Below, one piece after another: positions 37,440-46,713 of a stretch of 64,000 nt of DNA; position 1 is the stretch's first letter; every line of letters begins with the position of its first letter. Origin of the DNA: Bifidobacterium goeldii. Its GTDB lineage: Bacteria > Actinomycetota > Actinomycetes > Actinomycetales > Bifidobacteriaceae. Location: contig NZ_QXGL01000006.1 in NCBI RefSeq assembly GCF_003951095.1, positions 87,584 to 151,583 on the forward strand. The letters run 5' to 3'. The translations under genes and the position numbers were made by a program. The notes under the pieces were generated by a model, which saw nothing but the letters and a program-made list of their open reading frames with translations, had not been told where the DNA came from and searched no databases.

Positions 37440-38398
37440 CACGACTCCGTTTCTGCTGGAGCCGCAGGGGCTGCTGGAGTTGCCGGTGCGGTCGGCGTAA
37501 TCGGCGCAGTCGCAGCCGGAGCAGCCGGAGCAGCCGGTGCCGAAGGAGGCACAGCAGGCGTCTGCCCAGCACCGCCATCAAGCCAATCCAATCGTGCTGC
37601 AGCGTGACGGCCGCCAACCAGTTGCAAGAATCGCTCTTCCAAGTCCTCACCGGCAGCAACTTGTTCCACAGTTCCCGCTGCGCACACCTGACCGTTATTG
37701 ACCACAGCGACGTGCGTACACATCTTCTCAACAAGCGACATCACATGTGAAGAGATGATTACTGTGCCGCCAGTGTTCGCATATTCGATCAGAATGTCTT
37801 TCAGATTCGCGCTCGACACTGGGTCTACTGATTCGAACGGCTCATCGAGCACAAGAATGCGCGGACTGTGAATCATTGCAGAAGCGAGGCAGATTTTCTT
37901 CGTCATACCAGCGGAATAGTCCGCCACCATCGTGTTTGCAGCACCCATTAAATCAAATGCGGCAAGCAGATCATTGGCACGCTGAGAAGCAACCGCGCGT
38001 TTCATGCCGCGCAGCATGCCGGAGTAGACCAGCAGCTGCATGCCGGTAAGACGGTCAAAAATCTGGTCAGGCTGCGGCATGACACCGATGTCACGCTTGA
38101 CAGCGTTTACATCACTCCACACGTCACGGCCAAGAATCATGGCCATGCCACCATCGGGCACCAGCAGACCGGTCACCATGTTGAGCGTCGTAGTTTTACC
38201 AGCACCATTCGGGCCAACAAGCCCATAAAAAGAGCCGACTGGAATATCCAACGATAAACCGTTGACTGCGATTTTGTCGTCAAAATGTTTGAACAGTCCA
38301 CGAATGGAAACAGCCGCCTGTGGATTTGGCGGAACCGGCTGCGGCCAAGGAGCAGGAGAGGAAAATCCAACAGGCGTCTGTGTATTGTCTAAGCTCAT
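37439..38398 (-). CDS. ABC transporter ATP-binding protein
   Basis: 319 residues from the ATG at 38398; the longer open frame adds 53 residues with no family likeness. Walker A GPNGAGKTTTLN, Q-loop region VMPQPDQIFD, signature-like DYSAGMTKKICLASAM, Walker B ILVLDEPFESVD, and the H-loop SSHV. The last 45 residues are a Pro/Ala-rich low-complexity tail. Couples ATP hydrolysis to the adjacent permease. The serine-alanine-glycine signature departs slightly from LSGGQ. Confidence 0.9.
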   Translation of the reverse strand: MSLDNTQTPVGFSSPAPWPQPVPPNPQAAVSIRGLFKHFDDKIAVNGLSLDIPVGSFYGLVGPNGAGKTTTLNMVTGLLVPDGGMAMILGRDVWSDVNAVKRDIGVMPQPDQIFDRLTGMQLLVYSGMLRGMKRAVASQRANDLLAAFDLMGAANTMVADYSAGMTKKICLASAMIHSPRILVLDEPFESVDPVSSANLKDILIEYANTGGTVIISSHVMSLVEKMCTHVAVVNNGQVCAAGTVEQVAAGEDLEERFLQLVGGRHAAARLDWLDGGAGQTPAVPPSAPAAPAAPAATAPITPTAPATPAAPAAPAETES

Positions 38399-38486
38399 AC
38401 CATCTACTCTAACCGTGCACATTACGCGTACGATCATTCTGTAGACGTATGTGCACGATACGAGTAGTACGACATGCGCACTGCGG

Positions 38487-39713
38487 TTAGGCACCTTTGT
38501 GAACGATGGGCTTCCACTGGGCTTTGGAGAAGATTGCCTGGAAGGAAATCGGCACATAGCTGAGCATGTAAATCGGGAAGCTCAACACGTATGCGAACAG
38601 CTCCTTGTTACTCGCGCCAATATGATCGCGTTCAGCAACAATCGTCAGCGCAGCCAGTGCCATCATGGTCACCACCGTGAGCACAATACCGGAAATCCAG
38701 CTCGACATGGAATTGAGCTGGCTCTGCCACGTCACAAATCCAAACGCAGCAAACAACCAACCGAGCACGATACGCACCAAACCAAGCAACGTAAACGGGC
38801 ACAACAGCAACGTGAAATCAACCGCGGAAAAATCGCGTTCACGCACCGCGCGTTTAACAAGCGCCGGGCCATAATACCTAAACACTTGCAAGAAGCCCTT
38901 GCTCCAGCGCAAACGCTGACGCCAGCTTTGTTGGAAGGTAACCGGCTGCTCGTCGTAGAGCATTGCGCTGCCGCAATAGCCAATGCGATCGCCGTGCAGG
39001 ATGGAATCCATTGTGAATTCCAGATCCTCAGTCAGCAGGTGGAACTTCCAACCCTTGTTGCGCTTCATCACTTCGCGCGAAAACATGAAGCCCGTACCGC
39101 CCACATGGCAGCTGGAGCCGAGAATCATACGCGAATTGTTGAGGAATCGCGATTCACGAATAAACCACAGTGCCGAACCGGAAGACACCCAGTTATCCGC
39201 CAGATTCACCGAATTACGGTAGCTCGTGAGAATACGGAAGCCGGACTGGAAGGCTTTGTTCATTTCCTCAACGTAATGCTTGTCCAGACGATTATCGGCA
39301 TCGAATACGAAATACGCGTCATAGTTATCAGCAACGCCATCGTCCATCATGCGGCCGAGCAGGTAGGTGAGCGCGTAACCTTTGCCGATAAGTTTGAGAT
39401 TATTGCGTTCCACAACATAGCAGCCGCGATCGCGCGCGAGCTGCGCAGTGCCGTCCGTGCAGTTATCAGCAACAAGCCAAATGTCGATGAGCTCGCTCGG
39501 ATAGGTTTGTTCACGCAACGAATCAATAAGATTGCCGATAACGCCTTCCTCATTGCGCGCAGAAATAAGCACGGCATAGCGCTTGTTCATTGGCGCGTCG
39601 GGGAATTTGACCGGCTTGGAAAACAGCGACATCACAATGCATGCCGCCTGGTAGATGACGCCCACACCGCCGAGCACCACCATGACTACATCAAGTACAG
39701 TGAGTAAAACCAT
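38487..39713 (-). CDS. Membrane glycosyltransferase family 2
   Basis: 408 residues from the ATG at 39713, which overlaps the stop of the preceding gene (TGATATG) and follows AGGTGG. One N-terminal membrane segment, then a processive-type GT2 domain: YAVLISARNEEGVIGNLI, AYFVFDADNRLD, VGGTGFMFSR, LTEDLEFTMD and the QxxRW-like SWRQRLRWSKGF, followed by three or four C-terminal membrane segments. Resembles hyaluronan/cellulose-synthase-like enzymes that make and export a polysaccharide. Product unknown. Confidence 0.85.
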   Translation of the reverse strand: MVLLTVLDVVMVVLGGVGVIYQAACIVMSLFSKPVKFPDAPMNKRYAVLISARNEEGVIGNLIDSLREQTYPSELIDIWLVADNCTDGTAQLARDRGCYVVERNNLKLIGKGYALTYLLGRMMDDGVADNYDAYFVFDADNRLDKHYVEEMNKAFQSGFRILTSYRNSVNLADNWVSSGSALWFIRESRFLNNSRMILGSSCHVGGTGFMFSREVMKRNKGWKFHLLTEDLEFTMDSILHGDRIGYCGSAMLYDEQPVTFQQSWRQRLRWSKGFLQVFRYYGPALVKRAVRERDFSAVDFTLLLCPFTLLGLVRIVLGWLFAAFGFVTWQSQLNSMSSWISGIVLTVVTMMALAALTIVAERDHIGASNKELFAYVLSFPIYMLSYVPISFQAIFSKAQWKPIVHKGA

Positions 39714-39714
39714 A

Positions 39715-41364
39715 TCAGCGCCACCTGCTTCGTGGATTATCAACTGCAGGATCGCTCACTGCAGCCGGCGAATCCTGAGAGTCGTGAGAGTCATGAGAGT
39801 CATGAGAGTCGTGAGCTGCGCGAGCATCTCCCTGAGCATCCTGAGCATTATCAGCGTCTGCCGCATCATCAGCATTCGCCGCATCGTCGGTAACATTCGC
39901 AGTCGTGGAATCGTTCGCATCACTGACACCGTTCGCATCACTGACACCGTTCGCATCAGCATCGGTTGCACTATCGTCTTCGTCAACGCCCGCAAGCCCA
40001 ACGCGCGCGTTACGCGACAGTACATCCTTCGGAATCGCCACTGTCTCAGACTCCTGATCATCAAGATCATCAGATTCAGCAATCTCATAAATCTGATCGC
40101 GTAAGTGTCGCACTTCGTCACTAATCGGCACATGAGCGCTTGAACCGCGCGCAGCACGCGGCATGTGATCACTCACCGGCTTAATCACATGCTCACTAAA
40201 CGCTTCAGCACCCTCCACAACCTTCGACTTCTTCACCGGTTCCGGGTCGCTCATCAGCGGCGAATCCACCAGCTCATACCGCTTGGTGTACACCTTGAAA
40301 ATCGCCTGCAAACTAGCCGTAATCGGCAGCGCGAGGAACGCGCCCAGCGCGCCAAACACTGAGCCAAATACCAGCACCGCTAGGAAGGCGATAGCCGGGT
40401 TCAAATCCATCGTGCGCTCGGAAATCTTCGGCGAAAGAATCAGATTCTCAAACTGCTGGTAAATAGTAATGAATACCAGCACGCCTACCGCATAGCCGAT
40501 ACCGTTCGACCCCCATGCGAACACGACCGGCAGCGCGCCGCCAATATACGTACCGACGGTGGGGATGAACTGGGAGACGATGCCGCAGAACAGCGCCAAC
40601 GGCAGCCAGTAGGGCACGTGAATGATTTCCAAGAAGATAGCCGTGCACGTTGCGTTGATAAGCGCGAGAATCGAGCGCGAAAACAGGAAGCCAGAAATTT
40701 GATCCTGCACCACGGTCCACGCGAGCAGGAAGCGTCGCTGTTGGCTATCGCCGAGCCACTGGCACATGCTGCGGCGCATCTTGGGGCCCGCTGCGGACAC
40801 GTAGTACGTGACCATGAATACGGTCAGCACATTGAGCAGTGCGCTAAACAAGCCCATCGTAGTGGTAAGCGCTTGGCCAGCGAAATTCGTGACCCACGAG
40901 GTTTGCAGGTTCTTGAAAATTTCGGTGCCCAGACTGTTGATTTCAGGCATGTGGAAGCTGGTGTACTGTTCGACCGCGTCTTTGATCTGATCGTACAAGG
41001 CAGGAAGTCCACGAACCATGGAAATCACCTGCTGCACAAACATGGAACCGAACAGTGAGAACAGCGCGATAACAATCACTGTTAAACCGATCAGGCTTAC
41101 TGCAGCAGCAACCCCGCGCTTCCAGCCGTGGCGAATCATAATCAGCACCATCGGCTCCATAGCGAGCGAGAGGAAGATGGAAATCACCACGTCGAGCACA
41201 ACGTAGTCGATTTTGCCCCACGATTGCCACACGAAAATCGCCAAGAATACGGCAATCACCGCATATAGCAGGCCTCTCCCCCACCAATCCGGGGGTCTGC
41301 GGGAATCCCCCTTCGCTGGGAATACCGATGCAAAATCGATTCTCTGATTATCCTGCTGCGTCAT
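39715..41364 (-). CDS. AI-2E family transporter
   Basis: 549 residues from the ATG at 41364 (GGGGAATC upstream); 59 earlier codons are rejected. About eight membrane segments with family motifs (LNPAIAFLAVLVFGSVFGALGAFLALPI, shortened here in meaning to the conserved last pair). The cytoplasmic C-terminal 150 residues are acidic and repetitive, with DANGVSDANGVSDAN and HDSHDSHDSHDS, encoded by short DNA repeats near 39790-39960 that may vary in number. Substrate unknown despite the family name. Confidence 0.85.
   Translation of the reverse strand: MTQQDNQRIDFASVFPAKGDSRRPPDWWGRGLLYAVIAVFLAIFVWQSWGKIDYVVLDVVISIFLSLAMEPMVLIMIRHGWKRGVAAAVSLIGLTVIVIALFSLFGSMFVQQVISMVRGLPALYDQIKDAVEQYTSFHMPEINSLGTEIFKNLQTSWVTNFAGQALTTTMGLFSALLNVLTVFMVTYYVSAAGPKMRRSMCQWLGDSQQRRFLLAWTVVQDQISGFLFSRSILALINATCTAIFLEIIHVPYWLPLALFCGIVSQFIPTVGTYIGGALPVVFAWGSNGIGYAVGVLVFITIYQQFENLILSPKISERTMDLNPAIAFLAVLVFGSVFGALGAFLALPITASLQAIFKVYTKRYELVDSPLMSDPEPVKKSKVVEGAEAFSEHVIKPVSDHMPRAARGSSAHVPISDEVRHLRDQIYEIAESDDLDDQESETVAIPKDVLSRNARVGLAGVDEDDSATDADANGVSDANGVSDANDSTTANVTDDAANADDAADADNAQDAQGDARAAHDSHDSHDSHDSQDSPAAVSDPAVDNPRSRWR
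39785..39960 (-). repeat. Short tandem repeats in the tail of the AI-2E family gene
   Basis: Four near copies of a 9-bp GTCATGAGA-type unit (about 39780-39815, encoding HDS) and two copies of an 18-bp unit (CATCACTGACACCGTTCG, about 39927-39956, encoding SDANGV). Length variation here would stay in frame because both units are multiples of three. Confidence 0.75.
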
Positions 41365-41445
41365 GATTCCCCATTCTAACCATGGTCGTTCCTTTCGTTC
41401 GAGCGAACGATGTGGCTGTTCGCGGCGCGCTTGTATGCTGGAGAT

Positions 41446-42372
41446 ATGCTGAACGTTTCGATCGTCATCCCTGCATGGAACGAAGCCGAGCGCATCGCCG
41501 ACTGCCTGCTGAACGCAACCCGGCAGACCGTGATGCCCCATGAGGTGATTGTTGTTGACAATAAGTCAACTGACAACACTGTCCAAGTCGTGGAAGAGTT
41601 TATGCGCAAGCACCCCGAGGCGCCGATTCGCCTCTTACACCAAAACGAGGAGCAAGGCCTGATCCCGACGCGCAACTTTGGGTTGAACGCGGCGACTGGC
41701 GACGTGCTGGGCCGTTTTGACGCCGATTGCATGATTAAGCCAGATTGGGTAGAAGTCGTTTCCGGTATTTTTACCGAAGACCCTGAGGCGATGGGCGCGA
41801 CTGGCCCGGTTATGTACTACGACATGCCGTCACGCCATTTTGGTTTGAAAGGCGATAATTCCCTACGCAAGCGCATTTACAAGGCAGATGATGGCCAGCC
41901 GCTGCTGTTCGGCTCAAACATGGCGTTGCGTGCGAGCGCGTGGCATGCGATTGCTGATGAAGTGTGCCGCGATAAGTCTGACGTAATGCATGAGGATATT
42001 GATATTTCCCTGCATTTGATTGGTAAAGGGCTTAAGACCGTGTATTCGCCGCGCATGATTGCTGCAATGAGTGCTCGACGTATGGATACCTCGCTCAGCT
42101 CGTTCTTGAATTACATGCGCCGCTTTAAGAATACGTTTAACGCGCATCCGCAGCATTGGCGTAAACATAAGCCGGAGATTTTGTTTACGGCTATGTACCC
42201 GGCGATGCATCTGTTTTACCCGGTGTGGCAGAAGGTGCTGAATACTGCGGATATTAATCCGGCTGAGGCTGCGTGGATTAACGAGCAGATGGAGTTGGCT
42301 GAGAAGGAAGGCCGCGAGCTGTTCGATGAGACTTCGACTGATGAAGTGTATGACAAGAAGCACGAAGAGTGA
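41446..42372 (+). CDS. Glycosyltransferase family 2
   Basis: 308 residues from the ATG at 41446 (GGAG upstream). GT-A fold with VSIVIPAWNEAERIADC, VIVVDNKSTDN and VLGRFDADCMIKPDW, then HEDIDISLHL. No membrane segments are obvious. Divergent from the AI-2E family gene. Substrate unknown; dolichyl-phosphate mannose synthase-like and cell-wall glycosyltransferases share these motifs. Confidence 0.85.
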   Translation: MLNVSIVIPAWNEAERIADCLLNATRQTVMPHEVIVVDNKSTDNTVQVVEEFMRKHPEAPIRLLHQNEEQGLIPTRNFGLNAATGDVLGRFDADCMIKPDWVEVVSGIFTEDPEAMGATGPVMYYDMPSRHFGLKGDNSLRKRIYKADDGQPLLFGSNMALRASAWHAIADEVCRDKSDVMHEDIDISLHLIGKGLKTVYSPRMIAAMSARRMDTSLSSFLNYMRRFKNTFNAHPQHWRKHKPEILFTAMYPAMHLFYPVWQKVLNTADINPAEAAWINEQMELAEKEGRELFDETSTDEVYDKKHEE

Positions 42373-42457
42373 TGATCTGATTACTCTGATTACGCAGCGG
42401 CGATAGTCGATAGTCGTAGCTGTGGCGCTGCAACACAGCTGCACGGCCGCACACGAG

Positions 42458-42497
42458 AAAGGCCTCGATTCCCACACGCGTGAGAATCGAGGCCTTT
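42458..42497. terminator. Bidirectional terminator between GT2 and fucO
   Basis: Perfect 14-bp arms (AAAGGCCTCGATTC and its complement) around a 12-nt loop, flanked by A and T runs, between two convergent genes. Confidence 0.9.
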
Positions 42498-42545
42498 TCG
42501 CTCTCAATGACGAGAACAGTCAGTCCTGGTCAGATCACAGTCAGA

Positions 42546-43697
42546 TCACATCAGCGACTTGTAGATCGCGAGAATGTCCTCTTCGGTGGCCTTGCGCGGG
42601 TTGCCCGGAGTGCACACGTCGTTGAACGCGTCGTGAGCCAGCGGGGCGAGATCAGCCTCAGTGGCACCGACTTCGGAGATCGTAGTCGGGTTCTTGAGGT
42701 CCACGGTCAGCTTGTGGACGGCCTGCACAGCCTCCTCGCGCACCTTCTCAAGGTCGCCGGTGTAGGCATCCTCAACACCGAACGCGTCGGCAATGTCACG
42801 GTACTTCTCGCCGGTGTAATCCTTGTTGTACTCCATAACCGGAGCCAGCAGAATGCCGTTGGCAACGCCGTGAGCCACGCCCAGGCGGCCACCCAGCGGG
42901 TGAGCCATGCCGTGTACCAGGCCGAGGCCGACGTTGGAGTAGGCCATGCCGGTGATGTAGGAGGCGTATGCCATCTGCTCGCCGGCCGGGATGTCGCCGT
43001 CGGCAGACTTGGCGAGGTTCTTGGCGATCATGCGGATGGTCTGCATCGACAGGCAGTCGGACAGGCTCCATGCACCCGGCGTGATGTAGCCTTCGATCGC
43101 GTGGGTCAGGGCGTCAAGGCCGGTAGCGACCTTGAGGCCGCGCGGCATGGAATCCGTGAGGTCCGGGTCAACGAAGGCGACGATCGGGATGTCGTGCGGA
43201 TCAACGGCGACGAACTTGCGCTTGTTGGCAGTATCGGTGATCACGTAGTTGATGGTCGTCTCAGAAGCGGTACCAGCGGTGGTCGGCACGCCGAAGATCG
43301 GCACGGACGGGTTCTTCGTGTCCGCAACACCTTCGAGGGAGAGCACGTCAGCGAACTCCGGGTTGGCGGTGATAATACCGATGCCTTTGCAGGTATCCTG
43401 CGGGGAGCCGCCGCCCAGACCAATCAGGAAGTCAGCGCCGGAAGCAGCAAACTTCTCAACGCCATCCTTAATGCATTCGACCGGCGGGTTCGGCTTCACG
43501 TTGGAGAACACCTCGTATGGCAGGCCAGCCTCGTCGAGAACCTTGGTGACCTTCTCAGCGGTGCCAGTTTCCAGCAGCACCGGGTCGGTGACGATGAATG
43601 CCTTGGTGAAGCCGTGCTGCTTAGCAACAGCCGGAATTTCCTTGATAGCGCCACGGCCGAAATACGCGGTCTGGTTGAAAATCATGCGATAGACCAT
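42546..43697 (-). CDS. fucO: Lactaldehyde reductase / iron-dependent alcohol dehydrogenase
   Basis: 383 residues with GAAGGAG before the ATG. Group III iron alcohol dehydrogenase: nucleotide-binding GGGSPQDTCKGI, and metal ligands in DALTHAIEGY, LVHGMAHPLGG and GVAHGVANGI. Close to FucO, which reduces L-lactaldehyde to 1,2-propanediol during fucose or rhamnose fermentation and recycles NADH. No other fucose genes are adjacent, so a more general aldehyde reductase role is possible. Confidence 0.9.
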   Translation of the reverse strand: MVYRMIFNQTAYFGRGAIKEIPAVAKQHGFTKAFIVTDPVLLETGTAEKVTKVLDEAGLPYEVFSNVKPNPPVECIKDGVEKFAASGADFLIGLGGGSPQDTCKGIGIITANPEFADVLSLEGVADTKNPSVPIFGVPTTAGTASETTINYVITDTANKRKFVAVDPHDIPIVAFVDPDLTDSMPRGLKVATGLDALTHAIEGYITPGAWSLSDCLSMQTIRMIAKNLAKSADGDIPAGEQMAYASYITGMAYSNVGLGLVHGMAHPLGGRLGVAHGVANGILLAPVMEYNKDYTGEKYRDIADAFGVEDAYTGDLEKVREEAVQAVHKLTVDLKNPTTISEVGATEADLAPLAHDAFNDVCTPGNPRKATEEDILAIYKSLM

Positions 43698-43991
43698 ACT
43701 GGTTCTCCTTCGAAACAGTGCTAGGGTTCATTCCCCAGCCGTCTTGTGTAACGGGTCCCATACTACCGCAGATTCTGGGAATATGCTGGAAGAGTTAGCG
43801 CAAACACGCCAGCGTTTCGTTATGGAATACCGCTGTATCAGCTCGGACTACCGAATTTGACCACCACGCGTAGTCTCAACAAGGCACTCCCCTAGCGTGC
43901 CAGCCCTCATTCGGCGGGTTCTAGCGATCGTTGCACTGCCGGATTATTCCCCTCCCCTCATCGTGTGCATATCCGGTTCATTTCTTCCGTT

Positions 43992-44053
43992 GTGTGCATA
44001 TCCGGATCACGTACAGCACTAAGGGGGTATTCCAATAAACCGAATATGCACAC
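43992..44053. repeat. 62-bp interspersed hairpin repeat, unit B1
   Basis: Starts GTGTGCATATCCGG, ends CCGAATATGCACAC (one mismatch in the arm), centre CACTAAGGGGGTATTCC. A solitary half-unit GTGTGCATATCCGG lies just before at 43963-43976, and a variant GTGTGCATATGCGG follows at 44076. Confidence 0.9.
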
Positions 44054-44146
44054 AACCGAATCATTCAGTTGATTTGTGTGCATATGCGGATCATTCATCC
44101 ATACGCACACACGGAGAGCGTGCACATCCGGTTCATTTCTCCCATT

Positions 44147-44208
44147 GTGTGCATATCCGGATCACGTACAACCCTAAGGGGGTATCGCGATAGACCGGAT
44201 ATGCACAC
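44147..44208. repeat. 62-bp interspersed hairpin repeat, unit B2
   Basis: Perfect 14-bp arms GTGTGCATATCCGG / CCGGATATGCACAC around a centre with CCCTAAGGGGGTATC. Preceded by a half-unit near 44117 and followed by GTGTGCATATGCGG at 44231. Confidence 0.92.
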
Positions 44209-44377
44209 AACCGAATCATTCAGTTGATTTGTGTGCATATGCGGATCATTCCCCTCCAACCTCCAGCCTATCTACCGCCGGTTTGTGTACATATACGGAC
44301 CATTCACCCCAGTCGTGTGCATATCCGGACCATAAACACAGACAGATCGTGTGCATATCTGGTTCATTTATACGAAA

Positions 44378-44439
44378 GTGTGCATATCCGGTCTACATAC
44401 AGCCCTAAGGGGGTATCCAAATAGGCCGGATATGCACAC
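44378..44439. repeat. 62-bp interspersed hairpin repeat, unit B3
   Basis: Perfect 14-bp arms and the CCCTAAGGGGGTATCC centre. Half-units precede it at 44284 (diverged), 44315 and 44349. It ends 15 bp before the end of the TauE family gene. Confidence 0.92.
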
Positions 44440-44454
44440 AACAGGTTAGGCAGG

Positions 44455-45324
44455 CTAGGCTGCGGCTTGGCGCATGCCTTTGATCGCGGTCCAAATACCG
44501 CGGATTGCCAGGAATGTCAGCCATGCGGCAAACAGCAGCGAGCCTGCACGCGGCGATATCCAGCCGGCGATATGCGTGCCCAGCGGCGCCGTGATCATTG
44601 CGCACACGCCGATGATCAGGCCGCTTTTCAGATGCACGATGCCGCGCTTCCAATTAGCGAACGTTCCCGAAATCGCGCCAGGGAACATCACCAGCAGCGA
44701 AGTACCGCGAGCCATCAGATCGCTGGCACCAAACAGGAACGACAGAGCCGGCATCATGATCGCACCTCCTCCAATGCCCAACACGCCGGCGATCGAGCCA
44801 ACCACAACGCCAAGCAGCACTAGGAACACACCGGACCAGAAATGCAGTACGAGATGCCCGTCGCGCGCTGGTGTGAATACGATCTGCTGAATGATCACGA
44901 AGATGAGAAACACTACCCATATCCACCGCAGTGCGATTTCAGGAAGACGACTGAGCAGCAGACTACCCAGCTGACTGCCGGCGATCACGCCCGCGGCGAG
45001 CAGTAATGCCGCAATCCAGTTCACGTTGCCTTCGGTCGCGTAGGAGATCACGCCGGAAATCGATGTTGGCACAATAGCAGCCAGAGATGTGGCAGCCGCG
45101 TGGCGCTGGCTCAATCCGATCAGCACCAATGCCGGTACGATGACGGTGCCGCCGCCGATGCCGAACAGGCCGGATAGCAAGCCGCACACCAAACCTGCAA
45201 CAACCAGTACTAGAACGTCGCGCTTTGAAAGACGCTCTTTAGCTCCACCACGCTTGGTATTTCCCTCAGTCTCATTCACGGGAGCACACTGTAGCATCGC
45301 TGCCAGCTGGCCATCCAAGCACAT
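44455..45324 (-). CDS. Sulfite exporter TauE/SafE family membrane protein
   Basis: Up to 289 residues (start at 45324 with AAGGG upstream; ATG at 45297 also possible). Two halves each begin with a Gly-rich helix, [20 protein letters not shown] and VVGSIAGVLGIGGGAIMMPAL, the hallmark of the family, with about eight membrane segments. Proposed to export sulfite or organosulfonates; substrate in this organism unknown. Confidence 0.88.
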   Translation of the reverse strand: MCLDGQLAAMLQCAPVNETEGNTKRGGAKERLSKRDVLVLVVAGLVCGLLSGLFGIGGGTVIVPALVLIGLSQRHAAATSLAAIVPTSISGVISYATEGNVNWIAALLLAAGVIAGSQLGSLLLSRLPEIALRWIWVVFLIFVIIQQIVFTPARDGHLVLHFWSGVFLVLLGVVVGSIAGVLGIGGGAIMMPALSFLFGASDLMARGTSLLVMFPGAISGTFANWKRGIVHLKSGLIIGVCAMITAPLGTHIAGWISPRAGSLLFAAWLTFLAIRGIWTAIKGMRQAAA

Positions 45325-45391
45325 CCGAGTTGTGACCCTTAGCCCTTGCCCCTAGCGCCCTAGCCCGCAACCATGCGCGGCCGAATAGCGA

Positions 45392-45428
45392 AAACCCGCA
45401 AGCCTTGGAATTCTTGGCTTGCGGGGTT
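45392..45428 (-). terminator. Terminator of the tRNA-Asp/tRNA-Phe transcript
   Basis: Near-perfect 13-bp arms (AAACCCGCAAGCC / GGCTTGCGGGGTT) with an 11-nt loop, followed on the minus strand by a T run; directly downstream of tRNA-Phe. Confidence 0.85.
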
Positions 45429-45436
45429 TCCCGTGG

Positions 45437-45510
45437 TGGCTCCGAGCGGCATCGATCCGCTGACCTAACGATTTTCAGTCGTTCGCTCTACCAACTGAGC
45501 TACAGAGCCA
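45437..45510 (-). tRNA. tRNA-Phe (GAA)
   Basis: 74 nt, acceptor stem TGGCTCT/GGAGCCA, D-arm GCTCAGTTGGTAGAGC, anticodon loop CTGAAAA with GAA, and a T-arm of normal form. CCA is not encoded beyond the discriminator. Transcribed after tRNA-Asp. Confidence 0.92.
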
Positions 45511-45551
45511 TTGAACATAAAAACCCGGCGAACCGGGTTCCCACATTCGAG

Positions 45552-45625
45552 CGACCCCGGCCGGACTTGAACCGGTGACCTCCGCCGTGACAGGGCGGCG
45601 CTCTAACCAACTGAGCTACGGGGCC
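45552..45625 (-). tRNA. tRNA-Asp (GTC)
   Basis: 74 nt with acceptor GGCCCCG/CGGGGTC, anticodon GTC in CTGTCAC, and TTCAAGT in the T-loop. The first T-stem pair reads A-C instead of A-T, leaving four good pairs; other positions look normal. First gene of a two-tRNA transcript. Confidence 0.92.
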
Positions 45626-45748
45626 GTGTTAACTTGTTTCAAGCAACGAGTAGATATATTACAGATATTTCTACCGTATGCAACTCTCGGCGTGTCTCGT
45701 TGGAATCATGCGGTTTTCGCAGTTTCCATAAAGCTCGCCTCACGCTTA

Positions 45749-46507
45749 TCAGCGCAGCCAAGCAAAAGGACTCATAGCGCGAATCGCCGCGATCTGCCGT
45801 AGAGCCACATCTTCGAAATCACCGTAATCCCCACCAGAGCAGTCACTGCCCACGCAATACGAACCCGACCATCCGCTTGGATCGTTATTGATCGCCCATA
45901 TCACCGCCACAACGCCGATGATGATAGCCACCACGATAATGGCAATGCATATAGCGCTGATCACGATGCTGGCAATAGCGAATCCCTTGCCGCGCTCATG
46001 CGTGCGGTTAATCTGCCGCAACGCGATGATTGAAATAATAAGAGCTGCCGGAACGAAAAAGAAGCACAGTACAAATCCTATGATAGCCAACGTGTTCCAC
46101 CGTTCTGCTGGTGGCTCGTAAAAAGGCGACGGATAATACGCGCCGGACGGCGGATACTGAGCATATGGTTGGCCACCATACGGCTGACTGCTGTATGGCT
46201 GACCGTACTGGCCGTACTGAGGGTTCTGACCGTATGGCTGACCATACTGTGGAGCTTGCTGGGCACCATACGCGGCGCCCTGTGCATCGGACGCAGTCTG
46301 ACTATACGGGGTTTGCCCGTACGGCGTCTGTTCATACGGAGCCTGCGCGTACGGATTCTGCCCGTACGGCGAAGAAGTCTCATACGGATTGTTCTGCTGC
46401 GGATTGTCCTGCGAATTATTCGGCGACGACGGCGAACCCCAAGATTGCCCAGCACCATCGCGCGGATCGTTTGAATTCCCCATTGGATTATTGAAATCAG
46501 CATCCAT
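45749..46507 (-). CDS. DUF4190 membrane protein with Tyr/Gln/Pro-rich repeats
   Basis: 252 residues from the ATG at 46507. The first 140 residues are low complexity with repeats such as YGQNPYAQAPYEQTPYGQT, then two membrane segments of the DUF4190 type (LAIIGFVLCFFFVPAALIISI and IAIIVVAIIIGVVAVIWAI) flanking a conserved ALRQINRTHERGKGFAIA loop, and a short tail with two Cys (YCVGSDCSG). Common small membrane protein in Actinobacteria; role unknown. Confidence 0.8.
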   Translation of the reverse strand: MDADFNNPMGNSNDPRDGAGQSWGSPSSPNNSQDNPQQNNPYETSSPYGQNPYAQAPYEQTPYGQTPYSQTASDAQGAAYGAQQAPQYGQPYGQNPQYGQYGQPYSSQPYGGQPYAQYPPSGAYYPSPFYEPPAERWNTLAIIGFVLCFFFVPAALIISIIALRQINRTHERGKGFAIASIVISAICIAIIVVAIIIGVVAVIWAINNDPSGWSGSYCVGSDCSGGDYGDFEDVALRQIAAIRAMSPFAWLR

Positions 46508-46713
46508 GCCACTAGTGTACCCATCATCCCTGCACGAATGCCGGAATCCGAACCACAATCACACCCCGCATTGAGCCCCGAGCTCTGCACTGTGTTCGCT
46601 TTTGCAAGCCATGCGAGAACACGCGAAACGCCCGACGTCGGGCAGCGACGCGATCATTAGAGGAACATCACATAGGCAACCGCCCGAGGAACATCGTAAG
46701 GAGACAGCAACCC

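Noticed and set aside
44224..44424. 66-codon ORF with repeated VHIRT peptides
   Set aside because: It is simply the translation of the 14-bp repeat family; no ribosome site and no coding logic.
43963..44439. CRISPR array
   Set aside because: Repeats are palindromic 14-bp motifs with irregular spacing and no cas genes; spacers are themselves repeated.
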